The notes: generated from the letters alone by a model not told the origin. A stretch of 64,000 bases of DNA from Arthrobacter sp. NicSoilB8 (GCF_019977355.1 NZ_AP024655.1:2356001-2420000); one strand, 5' to 3'; positions 9,001 through 17,079 are shown, numbered from the stretch's first letter. Program-made: numbers and translations.

Positions 9001-9941
9001 AGGTGAAGGCGAAGGTGGCCGCGGGCAAGGCATGGGTGAAGGGCAAAGCAGAGGCCGGAAAGGCCTGGGCCAAGAAAAAGGTCACTACAGGAGTCGCGGC
9101 GATTCGCGATACCTTCTTCCGACGCCTCGCAAGAAAGCGATCCGTGCCTATGGAGGGCAGGACCCACGAACTGTTTGTCGGCCAGCGAAGCGGAGGATAC
9201 AAGGTGATGTTGGCCAGCACACCCTCTGAGTTGATTGCGCGCATCGACCGCGCGGCTAGCAGCTCGAAGGCGAAGGGCACCCCGGGAGTCCTCGGAAGGT
9301 TGAGCACGGCACGCGCCAAGGTCGTGCGCGCTGAGTCTCTGTTCCTTGAAGCGATGCAGATCGGCGACGACATGAAGCGTATCCGTGACACTGAGTCGAG
9401 CATGATCATCACGGTGGACCAAATTGAGGCGGAAATGATCGACCTCGGGAAGACTTTCGACATCTCCGAACTGACAGGTGGCAAGTACGTACTTGATGAC
9501 CAGGTGCACCCGGACTATCGGAGGAAGGAACGCCAAACCTTCTATGGTCCGTCTCGCGTGTACCAGCAACACGTCGGAGCCGTTCGGCAGAAGACGATCA
9601 ACGAGAGGAACGCCCGCTACCCGGATCCGACCAAGGTGGCTGACAGATTCTGGTGTCCGGGCGTTGTGCAGCGCAACAGGTATGCACATTTGGCACGTTT
9701 TGCCGACGGGTACGCTGTCGACCATATCGTCGGTGCGGCGACTCATTGGAAGAACGGAGATGCATCGCTCTCAAGCAGGCCAGGTAACAATAGCGGCCAG
9801 ACCGATCGAGTCTCTTGGTATGGCAACATCGATAACCTCCAACTCCTCTGCAAGGCGTGTAACGACTCGAAGCAATCGCTGGGTGACCACTACGATCCGC
9901 CAGTCGGGAAGGACTTCACTGGCCCGAACGGGTTGCGGTAA
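6051..9941 (+). CDS. Large eCIS effector with C-terminal HNH-nuclease-like domain
   Basis: The 1296-residue protein has four zones. Residues 40-75 carry the eCIS block LQRLAGNAAVGAL, shared with the DUF4157 protein. Residues 75-480 are Ala/Pro/Lys/Gln-rich and probably disordered. Residues 480-1010 are long amphipathic and hydrophobic helices (for example TAGITWLIGLLNPAAAF, VPILIGFLASVIGIGGIG), possibly membrane-active. The C-terminal tip has VDHIVGAATHW (near 1222) and NLQLLCKACNDSK (near 1260-1273), matching an HNH/McrA-type zinc-finger nuclease layout. The final 290 codons look less GC-rich than the rest, as if the tip were swapped in. A nuclease toxin delivered by the particle is the likely role. 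No immunity gene is evident. Confidence 0.78.
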   Translation: MATSFKSGSGKVPAQRVGPTVARQATGTARTEATQALAGGRARTGRPAGTAVGPNAFLALQRLAGNAAVGALVAAKLKSPAEQAATEIDAALKEIRRDEPAIATVEKGLKAAKAVGVPVELEGPKPPAAALAVTKTGFGPGSVPAKKPVPPPKPVPAVSPLGKAAAAKVGGQGKDVAGGKALGPAPAGGAAAPAIMAPAALPADKLFQPPVAPSPVRPDEDPAFTRVTGSIKGFARAKKAHPPAASKAREAQGAALPPTDDVAGQAKAAKVDTMDAQQPGTFDKQGFIAAVKAAIEAKSPKTLEEADEYKKSGKAGEAKGEVKGLVGQGKAGQAKDIEAATGAPPDQSKAVPKPVTPMAQEQPGQAAPVPAAGAVPKPAPAEQLNLAAGPHQANQEMADAGVSEPQLAQSNEPEFQQGLADKNAAAEHARTAPAEFRQQEQQVLQQGKAEAGAQTAAGVNGMQTAKATALAHLVADKGKTKSKDESKRAEVTAKVQSIFAATEAEVKKTLDGIDPKVDKAFETGEAAARSMFEAYVGAKMSAYKKDRYGGWLGGYRWLRDKIAGMPAKVNEFYEAGRELYLRQMNVVISNVADIVGNDLTAAKQRIARGKTEIASYVKSLPSDLQKVGSEATKEIGDKFDALESDVNAKQESVVDALATKYVEARKGLDERIEALQAENKGLVDKAIGAIKAIINTIRELAAMLRNVLSRAAGVVGDIIKNPVAFLGNLIEGVKGGILKFKDNILGHLKKGLMGWLFGALAEGGVELPDTFDIKGIIKLLASIFGLTWANIRNRIVKQIGEKAMAAVEKGVEIFQVIASQGLAGLWQMLLEKLGNIKDMILEQVKDFVITKIITAGITWLIGLLNPAAAFIKACKLIYDVVMFFVTNAERIMKFVNTIIDSVADIVRGNVSSVVNKIEDVLGQMVPILIGFLASVIGIGGIGQKVRQIIETLQKPVNKALDFVIKTGLKLAGPIIRGIKGFAGKVKAKVAAGKAWVKGKAEAGKAWAKKKVTTGVAAIRDTFFRRLARKRSVPMEGRTHELFVGQRSGGYKVMLASTPSELIARIDRAASSSKAKGTPGVLGRLSTARAKVVRAESLFLEAMQIGDDMKRIRDTESSMIITVDQIEAEMIDLGKTFDISELTGGKYVLDDQVHPDYRRKERQTFYGPSRVYQQHVGAVRQKTINERNARYPDPTKVADRFWCPGVVQRNRYAHLARFADGYAVDHIVGAATHWKNGDASLSSRPGNNSGQTDRVSWYGNIDNLQLLCKACNDSKQSLGDHYDPPVGKDFTGPNGLR

Positions 9942-10188
9942 GGGGCGAAGTACTCCACAGGCCGTCCGGAGGGAAGAAGATTGCGCCGGGGGAAGCAAGC
10001 TCCGCGCGCCGGCAGGCAACGGGCACACGAGTCGCGGATGGACCGCTTGTCATGGCGGACGCAAGGGCTACCGTTCACTGCCCCTTCGTGCACCCCATCC
10101 TTCCCATGAGCGCATCCAGATGGCCGTATCGCCGCACACCTCTCCGCGGGACCCTTGAACCACGTTTTGGGTTCACTGAGGAGACAAA
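9942..10188. other. Intergenic region between effector and sheath genes
   Basis: About 250 bases with no credible gene. Short open frames on both strands have no ribosome site or recognisable domain. It is the largest gap inside the particle operon, so a separate promoter for the highly expressed sheath and tube genes could lie here. A GAGGAGA ribosome site for the sheath gene ends the region. Confidence 0.4.
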
Positions 10189-11745
10189 ATGCCGAACTAT
10201 CTTTCGCCAGGTGTGTACGTCAACGAGGTCGGAGCGGGCACTCGTCCAATCGAGGGAGTAGGCACGGCAGTTGCTGCATTCGTCGGGCTTGCCGCCAAGG
10301 GGCCTGACAATGAACCAACCCTTGTGTCCAACTGGACCCAGTTCTCCGAAACCTTCGGAGACTTCGTTCCGGGCTCGTATCTTGCCCACGCCGTCTACGG
10401 CTACTTCCTCAACGGCGGAGGGAACTGCTACGTGGTCCGGATCGGCGCCGACGGAGCACGGGAGGACAAACCGAAGCAGCAGCCGAAAGCTGTGACGGCG
10501 TCCCCGACGGCCGAGCTCGGCGGGTACCGCCTGACGGCCAAATCCAGTGCGGCCAACCCGAAGCCCGTCAGCGTGGAAATCGCAGACCCGGGGGGTGAGA
10601 ATCCGTCAGAGGACCAGTTCAAGATCGTCATCACGGTGGAGGGCAAGCCGCCCGAGGTCTGGGACAACGTCACCACCAAACGTGGCACTAACAACGTCGC
10701 CACCAAGATCAGCGCCGAGTCGAAGATCGTCACCATCGAGGAGATAGCTACAGGCGGCGCCCTGGTCAAACCGGACAAGGGGACCATCCAGCTGGTCGCA
10801 CCGGAACCGGAGCCAGAACCGCCAACAGCTGACAAGCTGAACGTGGACGACTACGTCGGCGACGCCGCCGACCGCACCGGGTTCAGTGGCCTCGAGGCCG
10901 TCGACGAGGTGACCATGGTGGCCGTTCCGGACCTCCTGGCCGCCTACGAGCAAGGCGCCATCGATCTGGAAACGGTCAAAGCCGTCCAGCTTGCCGTCAT
11001 TGCTCATTGCGAGCTGATGGGGGACCGGATCGCCATCATCGATCCGCCGCCCAATCTCAACGCCCAGCAGATCAAGAACTGGCGCATGGACGGCGGCGGC
11101 TACGACTCCAAGTTCGCGGCACTCTACTGGCCATGGGTGAAAGCGTTCGACCCCAGCACGGGAACAAACCGGTTCATCCCGCCGTCGGGCCACATGGCCG
11201 GCGTCTGGGCCCGCAACGATGACACCCGGGGCGTCCACAAGGCGCCCGCCAACGAGGTGATTCGCGGCGTCACCAGCCTGCAGACCCAGATCACCAAAAC
11301 CGAACAGGAACTGCTGAACCCCATCGGCGTCAACTGCATCCGCACCTTTCCGGGCCGCGGCATCCGTGTCTGGGGAGCGCGCACCATGTCCAGCGACGCC
11401 GAATGGCGGTACCTGAACGTCCGGCGCCTCTTCAACTACCTGGAGGAGTCCATCCTGCAGGGCACCCAGTGGGCGGTCTTCGAGCCGAACGACCCTGCGC
11501 TGTGGGCGCGCATACGCCGGACCGTCAGCGCCTTCCTGACTAACGAATGGCGCAAGGGCGCCCTCTTTGGACTCACACCCGAACAGGCGTTCTTCGTCAA
11601 GTGCGACGAAGAGACCAACCCGGCAGAAGGCATCGACGCCGGACAGGTGGTCTGCCAGATCGGCGTGGCCCCGGTGAAACCGGCCGAGTTCGTCATTTTC
11701 CAGTTGTCCCAGTTCTCCGGCGGCACCAGCCTCGTGAGCGAGTAA
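10189..11745 (+). CDS. Contractile tail sheath protein
   Basis: The 518-residue product opens with YLSPGVYVNEV, the classic start of tail-sheath proteins of myophages, pyocins and eCIS (Pvc2-4/Afp2-4). It ends with the conserved handshake-type domain (GVNCIRTFPGRGIRVWGARTM, RRLFNYLEESI, VGVAPVKPAEFVIF-like strands). The sheath polymerises around the inner tube and contracts to drive it forward. A central variable domain (about 85-225) includes an acidic-proline linker EPEPEPP. The ATG at 10189 has a GAGGAGA site. Only one sheath gene is visible, unlike PVC loci with three, in keeping with actinobacterial eCIS. Confidence 0.95.
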   Translation: MPNYLSPGVYVNEVGAGTRPIEGVGTAVAAFVGLAAKGPDNEPTLVSNWTQFSETFGDFVPGSYLAHAVYGYFLNGGGNCYVVRIGADGAREDKPKQQPKAVTASPTAELGGYRLTAKSSAANPKPVSVEIADPGGENPSEDQFKIVITVEGKPPEVWDNVTTKRGTNNVATKISAESKIVTIEEIATGGALVKPDKGTIQLVAPEPEPEPPTADKLNVDDYVGDAADRTGFSGLEAVDEVTMVAVPDLLAAYEQGAIDLETVKAVQLAVIAHCELMGDRIAIIDPPPNLNAQQIKNWRMDGGGYDSKFAALYWPWVKAFDPSTGTNRFIPPSGHMAGVWARNDDTRGVHKAPANEVIRGVTSLQTQITKTEQELLNPIGVNCIRTFPGRGIRVWGARTMSSDAEWRYLNVRRLFNYLEESILQGTQWAVFEPNDPALWARIRRTVSAFLTNEWRKGALFGLTPEQAFFVKCDEETNPAEGIDAGQVVCQIGVAPVKPAEFVIFQLSQFSGGTSLVSE

Positions 11746-11769
11746 TCCCAGTTCAAAAGGAGCAAGACC

Positions 11770-12213
11770 ATGGCCCTCGGCGATTTTGACAACTCATCAG
11801 CGAATGGATTCACGGTCACGATTGACGGCATTGAAGTGCCGAGGGTGATCGAGGTGAGCGGCCTCAAGACCGAGGTCGACAAGATCGAACTGAAGCAGCA
11901 GACGAAGGACGGCAAATACGTCGTCCGGCAGCTCATCGGCCGGCCGAAAGCGGGGGAACTGACGGTCACCAGGGGACTGACCGAAAGCAAAACCGTGACC
12001 GACTGGCTCAAGAAGGTCATGGAGGGGGACGTTGCCGGGGCACGCAAGACTGCCGCCGTCTCACTCCTGGACTACAAGGGCGAGACGCTGAAAACCTACA
12101 ACTTCGTCAATTGCTGGGTGAAGAGCGTCGAACTGAATTCCCTGAAGGCCGGCGCCACTGAGCAGGCCACGGAAAAATTTGTCATCTGCTACGACGAATC
12201 CACCATCTCGTGA
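11770..12213 (+). CDS. Inner tube protein (Pvc1/Afp1-like, T4 gp19 family)
   Basis: The 147-residue protein has the T4 gp19/Hcp-like tube pattern, for example FTVTIDGIEVPRVIEVSGLK and KTYNFVNCWVKSVELNSLKA. Hexamers stack to form the inner tube that carries cargo through the sheath. It lies 24 bases after the sheath gene with AAAGGAG before its ATG. Its stop overlaps the next start in a TGATG junction, showing coupled translation. A second divergent tube gene at 15784 is probably the tube initiator, so this one is assigned as the main tube subunit. Confidence 0.93.
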   Translation: MALGDFDNSSANGFTVTIDGIEVPRVIEVSGLKTEVDKIELKQQTKDGKYVVRQLIGRPKAGELTVTRGLTESKTVTDWLKKVMEGDVAGARKTAAVSLLDYKGETLKTYNFVNCWVKSVELNSLKAGATEQATEKFVICYDESTIS

Positions 12214-12677
12214 TGCAGCGGACACATGGCGCGGTGGTGATGCCGGACCCGGAGGCCCTTGCCTCCGGTGTTCCGGCTGACCGGAGGCCGGACAACGGGC
12301 GCCAGCCGCTTCGTACCGAGTTCAATTTCGAGCTTCCCCGCGGCTACGTGGACCAGGACGGGACCGTCCACAAATCCGGCGTCATGCGGCTGGCGACCGC
12401 GCGCGACGAACTGCTGCCGCTCTATGACGCCCGCGTCCAGGAGAATGCGGCGTATACGACAGTGGTCCTGCTCGGCAGAGTCATTACTTCGCTCGGCACG
12501 CTGGGGGCCGTCACCTCCGCCGTCGTGGAAAACATGTTCGCCTCCGACGTCGCATTCCTTCAGGACTTCTACCGGCGGATCAATGCCGAGGGCCATACCC
12601 GCATCGCCGTCACGTGCCCGGAGTGCTCCCACCGTTTCACCGCCGACCTCGCCGGTGGCCGCCTGGGGGAATCATGA
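12213..12677 (+). CDS. Small eCIS assembly protein, tail-assembly-chaperone-like
   Basis: The 154-residue protein starts in a TGATG junction with the tube gene (a GTG at 12210 is also in frame). Readable features are a central segment FNFELPRGYVDQDGTVHKSG, a helical middle and a terminal CPECSHRF that could bind a metal. Proteins of this size and position occur between tube and DUF6760 in Streptomyces eCIS clusters and resemble phage tail assembly chaperones. I do not recognise a firmly named family. Its stop overlaps the next gene's start (ATGA). Confidence 0.7.
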   Translation: MQRTHGAVVMPDPEALASGVPADRRPDNGRQPLRTEFNFELPRGYVDQDGTVHKSGVMRLATARDELLPLYDARVQENAAYTTVVLLGRVITSLGTLGAVTSAVVENMFASDVAFLQDFYRRINAEGHTRIAVTCPECSHRFTADLAGGRLGES

Positions 12678-12832
12678 CGTACGCGCCGGACCGGATCTAC
12701 GAGGAGGTGTCGTACGTGGCCTATCACTTCCACTGGCCCCTCGATGACATCCTGGATCTGGAACACGGACAACGGCTTCGCTATGTCCGCGAGATCGCGG
12801 CAATCAACACGCGACTGTCCCAGGAGCGGTGA
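12674..12832 (+). CDS. DUF6760 family small eCIS protein
   Basis: This 52-residue protein begins MTYAPDRIYEEVSYVAYHFHWPLDDI-like in two blocks (residues 1-14 and 15-26), the pattern I associate with DUF6760, a short helical protein found in actinobacterial eCIS clusters. It starts within the preceding stop codon (ATGA overlap) and ends 3 bases before the next gene, so it is tightly coupled. In PVC loci the equivalent slot is the short Pvc6. A minor structural or assembly role is inferred; the exact function is unknown. Confidence 0.75.
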   Translation: MTYAPDRIYEEVSYVAYHFHWPLDDILDLEHGQRLRYVREIAAINTRLSQER

Positions 12833-12835
12833 ACC

Positions 12836-15775
12836 ATGCGGTGGCCCTGGCAACGCGGGACGGACCAGCCCCGGACGGACAGGGCACCGCGCGAGCCGCT
12901 GGCACCAGCGGCTATTGAGCCTCCGGTTGCGCCCGCGGGCTGGGCGTTCCTGCCGCCGATGCAGCGCAGCACCGGAAGCATCCAGCTGACGTCGGACCCG
13001 GACCACTTCGCCGGCTCCCTCGCCTCGTGGGGCGATCCGTCGTTCACCGGCCCCATGTCCCATCTGGTCAGCACACAGGCTCCGGCGGGGGTCATCGACG
13101 TCGACGGCGGCGGCCCGGTTCCGGGCTACGGCGGCTACGCTGCGCCATCAATGGAGATGACGCTGTTGCCGCCTCCGGCGCCACGCATCAGTCCGTTGCC
13201 GGGCAGGCTGGGCGGGTTGCCGACGACGGCGCAGCGCGCAGAGTCCGGCGGCCGGCCGGATGGGGACGCGCTGGACGGTGGAACCCTGGATGGTGGAACC
13301 CTGGATAACGGCTCCCTGGACGGCGGCTCCCTGCTCGCGGCGCCACCGGAGGCCTTTCCGGTGCTGCATGTCGATGCGGAACCGCTGCAGGCAGCGGGTC
13401 CATCTCTGGGCCGTCCGGTGTCCATGCCGGTTCCGCACCCGGAACCATCCGGCCAGGCCCTGCCCGGGCGCTCCGACGGCAGCACCTCCGACGGAAGTGC
13501 CACGTACGTTCCTCTGCCGTCTGCAGGGGCCGTGCAGCGGACATCGGCTGCGGCAGACTCGTCGCCGTCTATCCGGCAGGCGCCGCACCCGCCAAGGCTG
13601 GGACTCGGCATGCCGCTGTCTTTCACGGAACCGGCCGAGTCGCCTGAGTCCTTCCGCGGGACGGGTTCGATGCCGTTCTCCGGGACGGCTGCCGTTGCGT
13701 TCCCCGGCGCGACTTCCGGCGCCTTCCCGCTGCCAGTCCAGCGGACACCGGACCTCCCGCCTCCGGGCCCGCCCGCGGGTCCACCTGCCGCTGACGCCAA
13801 CACTCGTGGCGCCGCCGACGCCATCCCTCCGGGCGCTGGAGCAGGAACGGCTACCGGTCCCGAGACCACAGCCGCAGTGTCTTCGGATCCGCCCAACTTC
13901 GAGACCGAGCCGGAGCCGGACCCAGGAATTGACGAGCCGGCCCCCGAGGCCGACACCGGGACTGCAGCAGCGACGATATCCCCGCCGTCGGAGGTTGTGC
14001 CTTCGGAAGGTGCGCCGCCTTCGGATGATGGGGCGGCGCCGCTGCTGTCGGCCACTGTGTCTTCGGGCGCCCTTGACCCGGCAGGCGACAGTTCTGCCGG
14101 TGTGGAACGTCCCGCACCTCGCATCATTGAAGGAAATCCGGCAGGCATGCCGGTCGTCTCCCGTTCCGGGCCAGCCGCCGACCCCGTGTCCGAAGTCAAC
14201 GACGCGGGCCACGGTTCGGATTCCGTGGCGACTCTCGGCGAGGCGTCGTTCCGAGCGATGTCTTTCCCAGCGGTGTCCTTCTCCGAGGTGCCTGAAACGG
14301 CCCGGCCTGTGACCGGGCCGCCCGAGCGCGCCCTGACAGCACATCCCGACATACCGCGGGCCGATGAGCGGCCCCACGCCGCAGCCGCTGCCCTTCCACT
14401 CGTGTTGGGTCCGGCCGCCGAGCGGCAGACCATGCCGGCCGACAGTCCTGCAGTTCAACGCAGCATCGGCAACGATGCCCCAGGCGAAACGGCCCCGAGC
14501 GCGGCGGAGCGGACCGTTCCCGCCATCGCGCTTGAGCCTGCCCCCGGTCCGAGCGCCGAATCGTCCTCCGACGCCCCACGCGTCGACGGCCGGACCGATG
14601 CGGGGAACCCGGCAACTAACGAGTCATCCACTCCGCATGACTCGCTCGGGATCCAGCGGCCCGCCAGTCCGGCACCCGACCAGAAGGCCCGGGCAATCCC
14701 CACCACGGCCGGACCGGTTGTCCTGCGGATTGTCTCCGCCACCGGTCCGGTCCCCGCTCCGGCTACGTGGCAACCGCTGACCACCCTGCCCGTAGCGGCG
14801 CCCGCGCCGCGTACCGCCTTGGTGCCGGCCACGGCCACGCTGTCAGGACAGTTACCGGCGAACACTGCCGGGCCCGATGAAGGCCAACGGGGCGTCGCTG
14901 CCGCGGCAGCGGCATTCGCTCCCTCTGCAGACATGCTCCCTGGCGCCGGCGGTGGATTCGACGTCGACGGGGAACTCGATTTCCGGACTGAATCCGGCCG
15001 GGCGGCCGGTGCTGCCTCCCGCGAAGAGCCGGACGCCCCTCCCGGACCGAGCGCCGCCGTCGGGAGGGTCATTCAGCGGACGATTTCAGTGGAACGATAT
15101 CCGGCAGTGGGGCCGGGCCCGTCGGACGCCGTTGCGGCCCGGTTCCCGGCCGGGTCGGTTGCAACGACGCAAATGCTCATCCCGTCCGCGCCTGTGCAAC
15201 CACGTGGCGGAGAACAGCGGGCCCGTGTGCAGCGCTTGAGCGCCCCCGCGGGCCCGGTGACGGGAGCAGCCGGTTCGACGCCGGAGCGCACGGCGACGCT
15301 GGGAAATTTCCCGAACACATCGTTCACCATGGGCCCGACCGGCACGGCAGCCCATCCCGTCGCTGGATCCGGATCGGAAATGTCACAAGCTGCAATCCTG
15401 AGTCTGGCTTTTCCTTCTCCGCATCAGGACGAGGGCGGTGAGGCTGTTCAGCGTGAGACCGGGCACCCTGGGATGGATTCCCCATCCGCCATGCCGGTTG
15501 TGCCGGCATCGGCGTCCGGTGCGACGGAAGAGGCCGGTGGCGGTATTCCGGTCCAGGGCGGTACCGACGCCACTCCGGCCGGGGCAGCTCGGCAAGAACA
15601 GGCAGCGGGGGGAGTAGCAGCGAGGGGAGCGGCGGCGTCGGGCATCCCGGCCGGGGCGACACCTGAACAGCTTGAGGATCTCGCCAAGCGGCTTGCCGGA
15701 CCGCTGATCCGGCGCATCAAGGCCGAAATGCTGCTGGACCGCGAGCGCCGCGGTCTACGGACAGACACGAACTGA
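12836..15775 (+). CDS. 979-residue disordered Pro/Ala/Ser-rich eCIS protein
   Basis: Only the ends look folded: the N-terminal 85 residues (WAFLPPMQRSTGSIQL, DPDHFAGSLASWGD) and a charged helix at the C-terminus (LEDLAKRLAGPLIRRIKAEM). About 850 residues between are low complexity. An alternating motif of hydrophobic residue-Gln-Arg (MQR, VQR, IQR) recurs about nine times, as in the DUF4157 protein. A four-copy five-residue repeat lies near residue 148. The gene sits where tape-measure or accessory genes can lie, yet the Pro content argues against a helical tape measure. A scaffold, length-determining or cargo-holding role is possible. Coding is supported by the tight junctions on both sides. 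Confidence 0.72.
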   Translation: MRWPWQRGTDQPRTDRAPREPLAPAAIEPPVAPAGWAFLPPMQRSTGSIQLTSDPDHFAGSLASWGDPSFTGPMSHLVSTQAPAGVIDVDGGGPVPGYGGYAAPSMEMTLLPPPAPRISPLPGRLGGLPTTAQRAESGGRPDGDALDGGTLDGGTLDNGSLDGGSLLAAPPEAFPVLHVDAEPLQAAGPSLGRPVSMPVPHPEPSGQALPGRSDGSTSDGSATYVPLPSAGAVQRTSAAADSSPSIRQAPHPPRLGLGMPLSFTEPAESPESFRGTGSMPFSGTAAVAFPGATSGAFPLPVQRTPDLPPPGPPAGPPAADANTRGAADAIPPGAGAGTATGPETTAAVSSDPPNFETEPEPDPGIDEPAPEADTGTAAATISPPSEVVPSEGAPPSDDGAAPLLSATVSSGALDPAGDSSAGVERPAPRIIEGNPAGMPVVSRSGPAADPVSEVNDAGHGSDSVATLGEASFRAMSFPAVSFSEVPETARPVTGPPERALTAHPDIPRADERPHAAAAALPLVLGPAAERQTMPADSPAVQRSIGNDAPGETAPSAAERTVPAIALEPAPGPSAESSSDAPRVDGRTDAGNPATNESSTPHDSLGIQRPASPAPDQKARAIPTTAGPVVLRIVSATGPVPAPATWQPLTTLPVAAPAPRTALVPATATLSGQLPANTAGPDEGQRGVAAAAAAFAPSADMLPGAGGGFDVDGELDFRTESGRAAGAASREEPDAPPGPSAAVGRVIQRTISVERYPAVGPGPSDAVAARFPAGSVATTQMLIPSAPVQPRGGEQRARVQRLSAPAGPVTGAAGSTPERTATLGNFPNTSFTMGPTGTAAHPVAGSGSEMSQAAILSLAFPSPHQDEGGEAVQRETGHPGMDSPSAMPVVPASASGATEEAGGGIPVQGGTDATPAGAARQEQAAGGVAARGAAASGIPAGATPEQLEDLAKRLAGPLIRRIKAEMLLDRERRGLRTDTN
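13271..13330 (+). repeat. Four-copy 15-base in-frame tandem repeat
   Basis: Units starting at 13271, 13286, 13301 and 13316 each read CTGGA(C/T) followed by a Gly/Asn-rich remainder and encode LDGGT, LDGGT, LDNGS and LDGGS. The repeat is in frame inside the disordered 979-residue protein and could vary in copy number by slippage. Confidence 0.9.
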
Positions 15776-15783
15776 GGAAGATC

Positions 15784-16218
15784 ATGTTGGAGGATGTGGA
15801 TACGGCGGTCAGCGTCCGCTACACCGTGGCGCTGGACAATCTGGATCTCGGAACCTTCACCACCTGCGAAGGATTGGGCTGTGAGGTAGTGATCGAGTCC
15901 CGTGAAGAAGGAGGCAACAACTCCTTCATCTGGCAATTGCCCACGCGGCTCAAATATCCCAACATCACGTTGAGCCGGCCGCTCGGGCGGGACACCGAAA
16001 AGATTGCCAAGTGGTTCGCCGACATGGCCTCCGGCTACACCCGGTGCACGGGCATCATCGAGGCGATGACCGGCAACGGCCGGAAGATCGCCGGCTGGGA
16101 GCTCTACGACGTCGTCCCGGTGCGGTGGAAGGGCCCGTCACTGAACCCTGACCAGCCGAAGGTCGTCATGGAGACGCTGGAGATCGCCCACCATGGCTTT
16201 GTTTCAAAGACACGCTAG
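15784..16218 (+). CDS. Second tube protein, probable tube initiator (Pvc5-like)
   Basis: The 144-residue protein belongs to the gp19-type tube family: VRYTVALDNLDLGTFTTCEGLG at its start, LKYPNITLSRPLGRD centrally, and IAGWELYDVVPVRWKGPSL toward the end. The last motif is typical of tube initiators that sit on the baseplate. It lies directly upstream of the LysM hub gene as pvc5 does relative to pvc7. The ATG at 15784 follows GAGGAAG. It connects the spike and baseplate to the main tube hexamers. Confidence 0.9.
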   Translation: MLEDVDTAVSVRYTVALDNLDLGTFTTCEGLGCEVVIESREEGGNNSFIWQLPTRLKYPNITLSRPLGRDTEKIAKWFADMASGYTRCTGIIEAMTGNGRKIAGWELYDVVPVRWKGPSLNPDQPKVVMETLEIAHHGFVSKTR

Positions 16219-16233
16219 CCGAAGGAGCCAAAC

Positions 16234-17079
16234 GTGACTACGAGCGCGGTAGCAGGCAGGGCGTCGAGCACCGCCGCCGCGCCCGCGGCGGGAGCCAGCG
16301 CGGCCGGCCCTGCAGGCGCCGGCGGAGAGGCGGCACTGAAGCTCTCCCACGCCTACCTGGAACTGTTCGAACCATCAAAAGACGGCTCGCTGGACAAGGC
16401 CGGACCGCTGCTGGGGAGGATCGACTTTCAGTTCAACCCGAAGGAGCTGACGCTGGGCAAGGCGGCGTCCTGGACCCGGCATACTGCCAAGGGCAACAAG
16501 AAGGCGGGGCCGCCGCAGTACAACGGGCCGATGCCTTCCAAGCTCTCCCTGGAGATGTTCTTTGACGCTTCAGCGAAGCAGGACGACGCGGTGGTCAAAC
16601 GGGTGGAAAAGCTATTTTCCTGTTGCACCCCAACCCCTGCGTCCCTGAAGCAGAACAAGGGGTCTCCGCCATGGGTGCTCTTCCGCTGGGGGCAGCTGAC
16701 GGGATCGCTGTCCTACATCGCCAGCGTGCAAGTCAAGTACACCCTCTTCACTGCCGCAGGGGTCCCGGTGCGCGCCACTTGTACCGTGGCGCTTGAAGAG
16801 ATAGCGGGTGATCCGCCGAAGCAGAACCCGACGTCCGGCGGCCTGGTGCCGCGACGCGTGCATGTCCTCATTGAGGGCGAAACCCTAGCCGGCATCGCCT
16901 ACAACGAATACGGAAACGCGTCGTTATGGCGGGCGGTCGCGGCCGCCAACCGCATCGACGATCCGATGCGGTTGCGCTCCGGCACCTCCGTGTTGCTGCC
17001 CGCAGTCAATGAGCTGCCCTCCGTGGCATTGCGGGATGGCCCCGCCCAGGGGCGGGAGGTGCTCCGTGGCGCATGGTGA
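16234..17079 (+). CDS. LysM-containing baseplate hub protein (Pvc7-like)
   Basis: The 281-residue product has an Ala/Gly-rich N-terminus (1-30), a core with LLGRIDFQFNPKELTLGK typical of Pvc7/Afp7-type hub proteins, and a LysM domain at about 208-258 (VLIEGETLAGIAYNEYG, LWRAVAAANRIDDP). In tails such LysM proteins clamp the tube initiator to the spike and baseplate rather than digest a wall. The GTG at 16234 is preceded by GAAGGAG. Its 3' end overlaps the VgrG start by 14 bases. Confidence 0.9.
   Translation: MTTSAVAGRASSTAAAPAAGASAAGPAGAGGEAALKLSHAYLELFEPSKDGSLDKAGPLLGRIDFQFNPKELTLGKAASWTRHTAKGNKKAGPPQYNGPMPSKLSLEMFFDASAKQDDAVVKRVEKLFSCCTPTPASLKQNKGSPPWVLFRWGQLTGSLSYIASVQVKYTLFTAAGVPVRATCTVALEEIAGDPPKQNPTSGGLVPRRVHVLIEGETLAGIAYNEYGNASLWRAVAAANRIDDPMRLRSGTSVLLPAVNELPSVALRDGPAQGREVLRGAW

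Noticed and set aside
5931..9746. A 1271-codon open frame on the minus strand opposite the effector gene
   Set aside because: It mirrors the codon bias of the plus-strand gene, has no ribosome site or recognisable domain, and overlaps two well-supported genes. Long antisense frames are common at this GC content.
9942..10188. An immunity gene for the nuclease-tipped effector
   Set aside because: Only short frames without ribosome sites are present and they run into the sheath gene. eCIS cargo often lacks a dedicated immunity protein.
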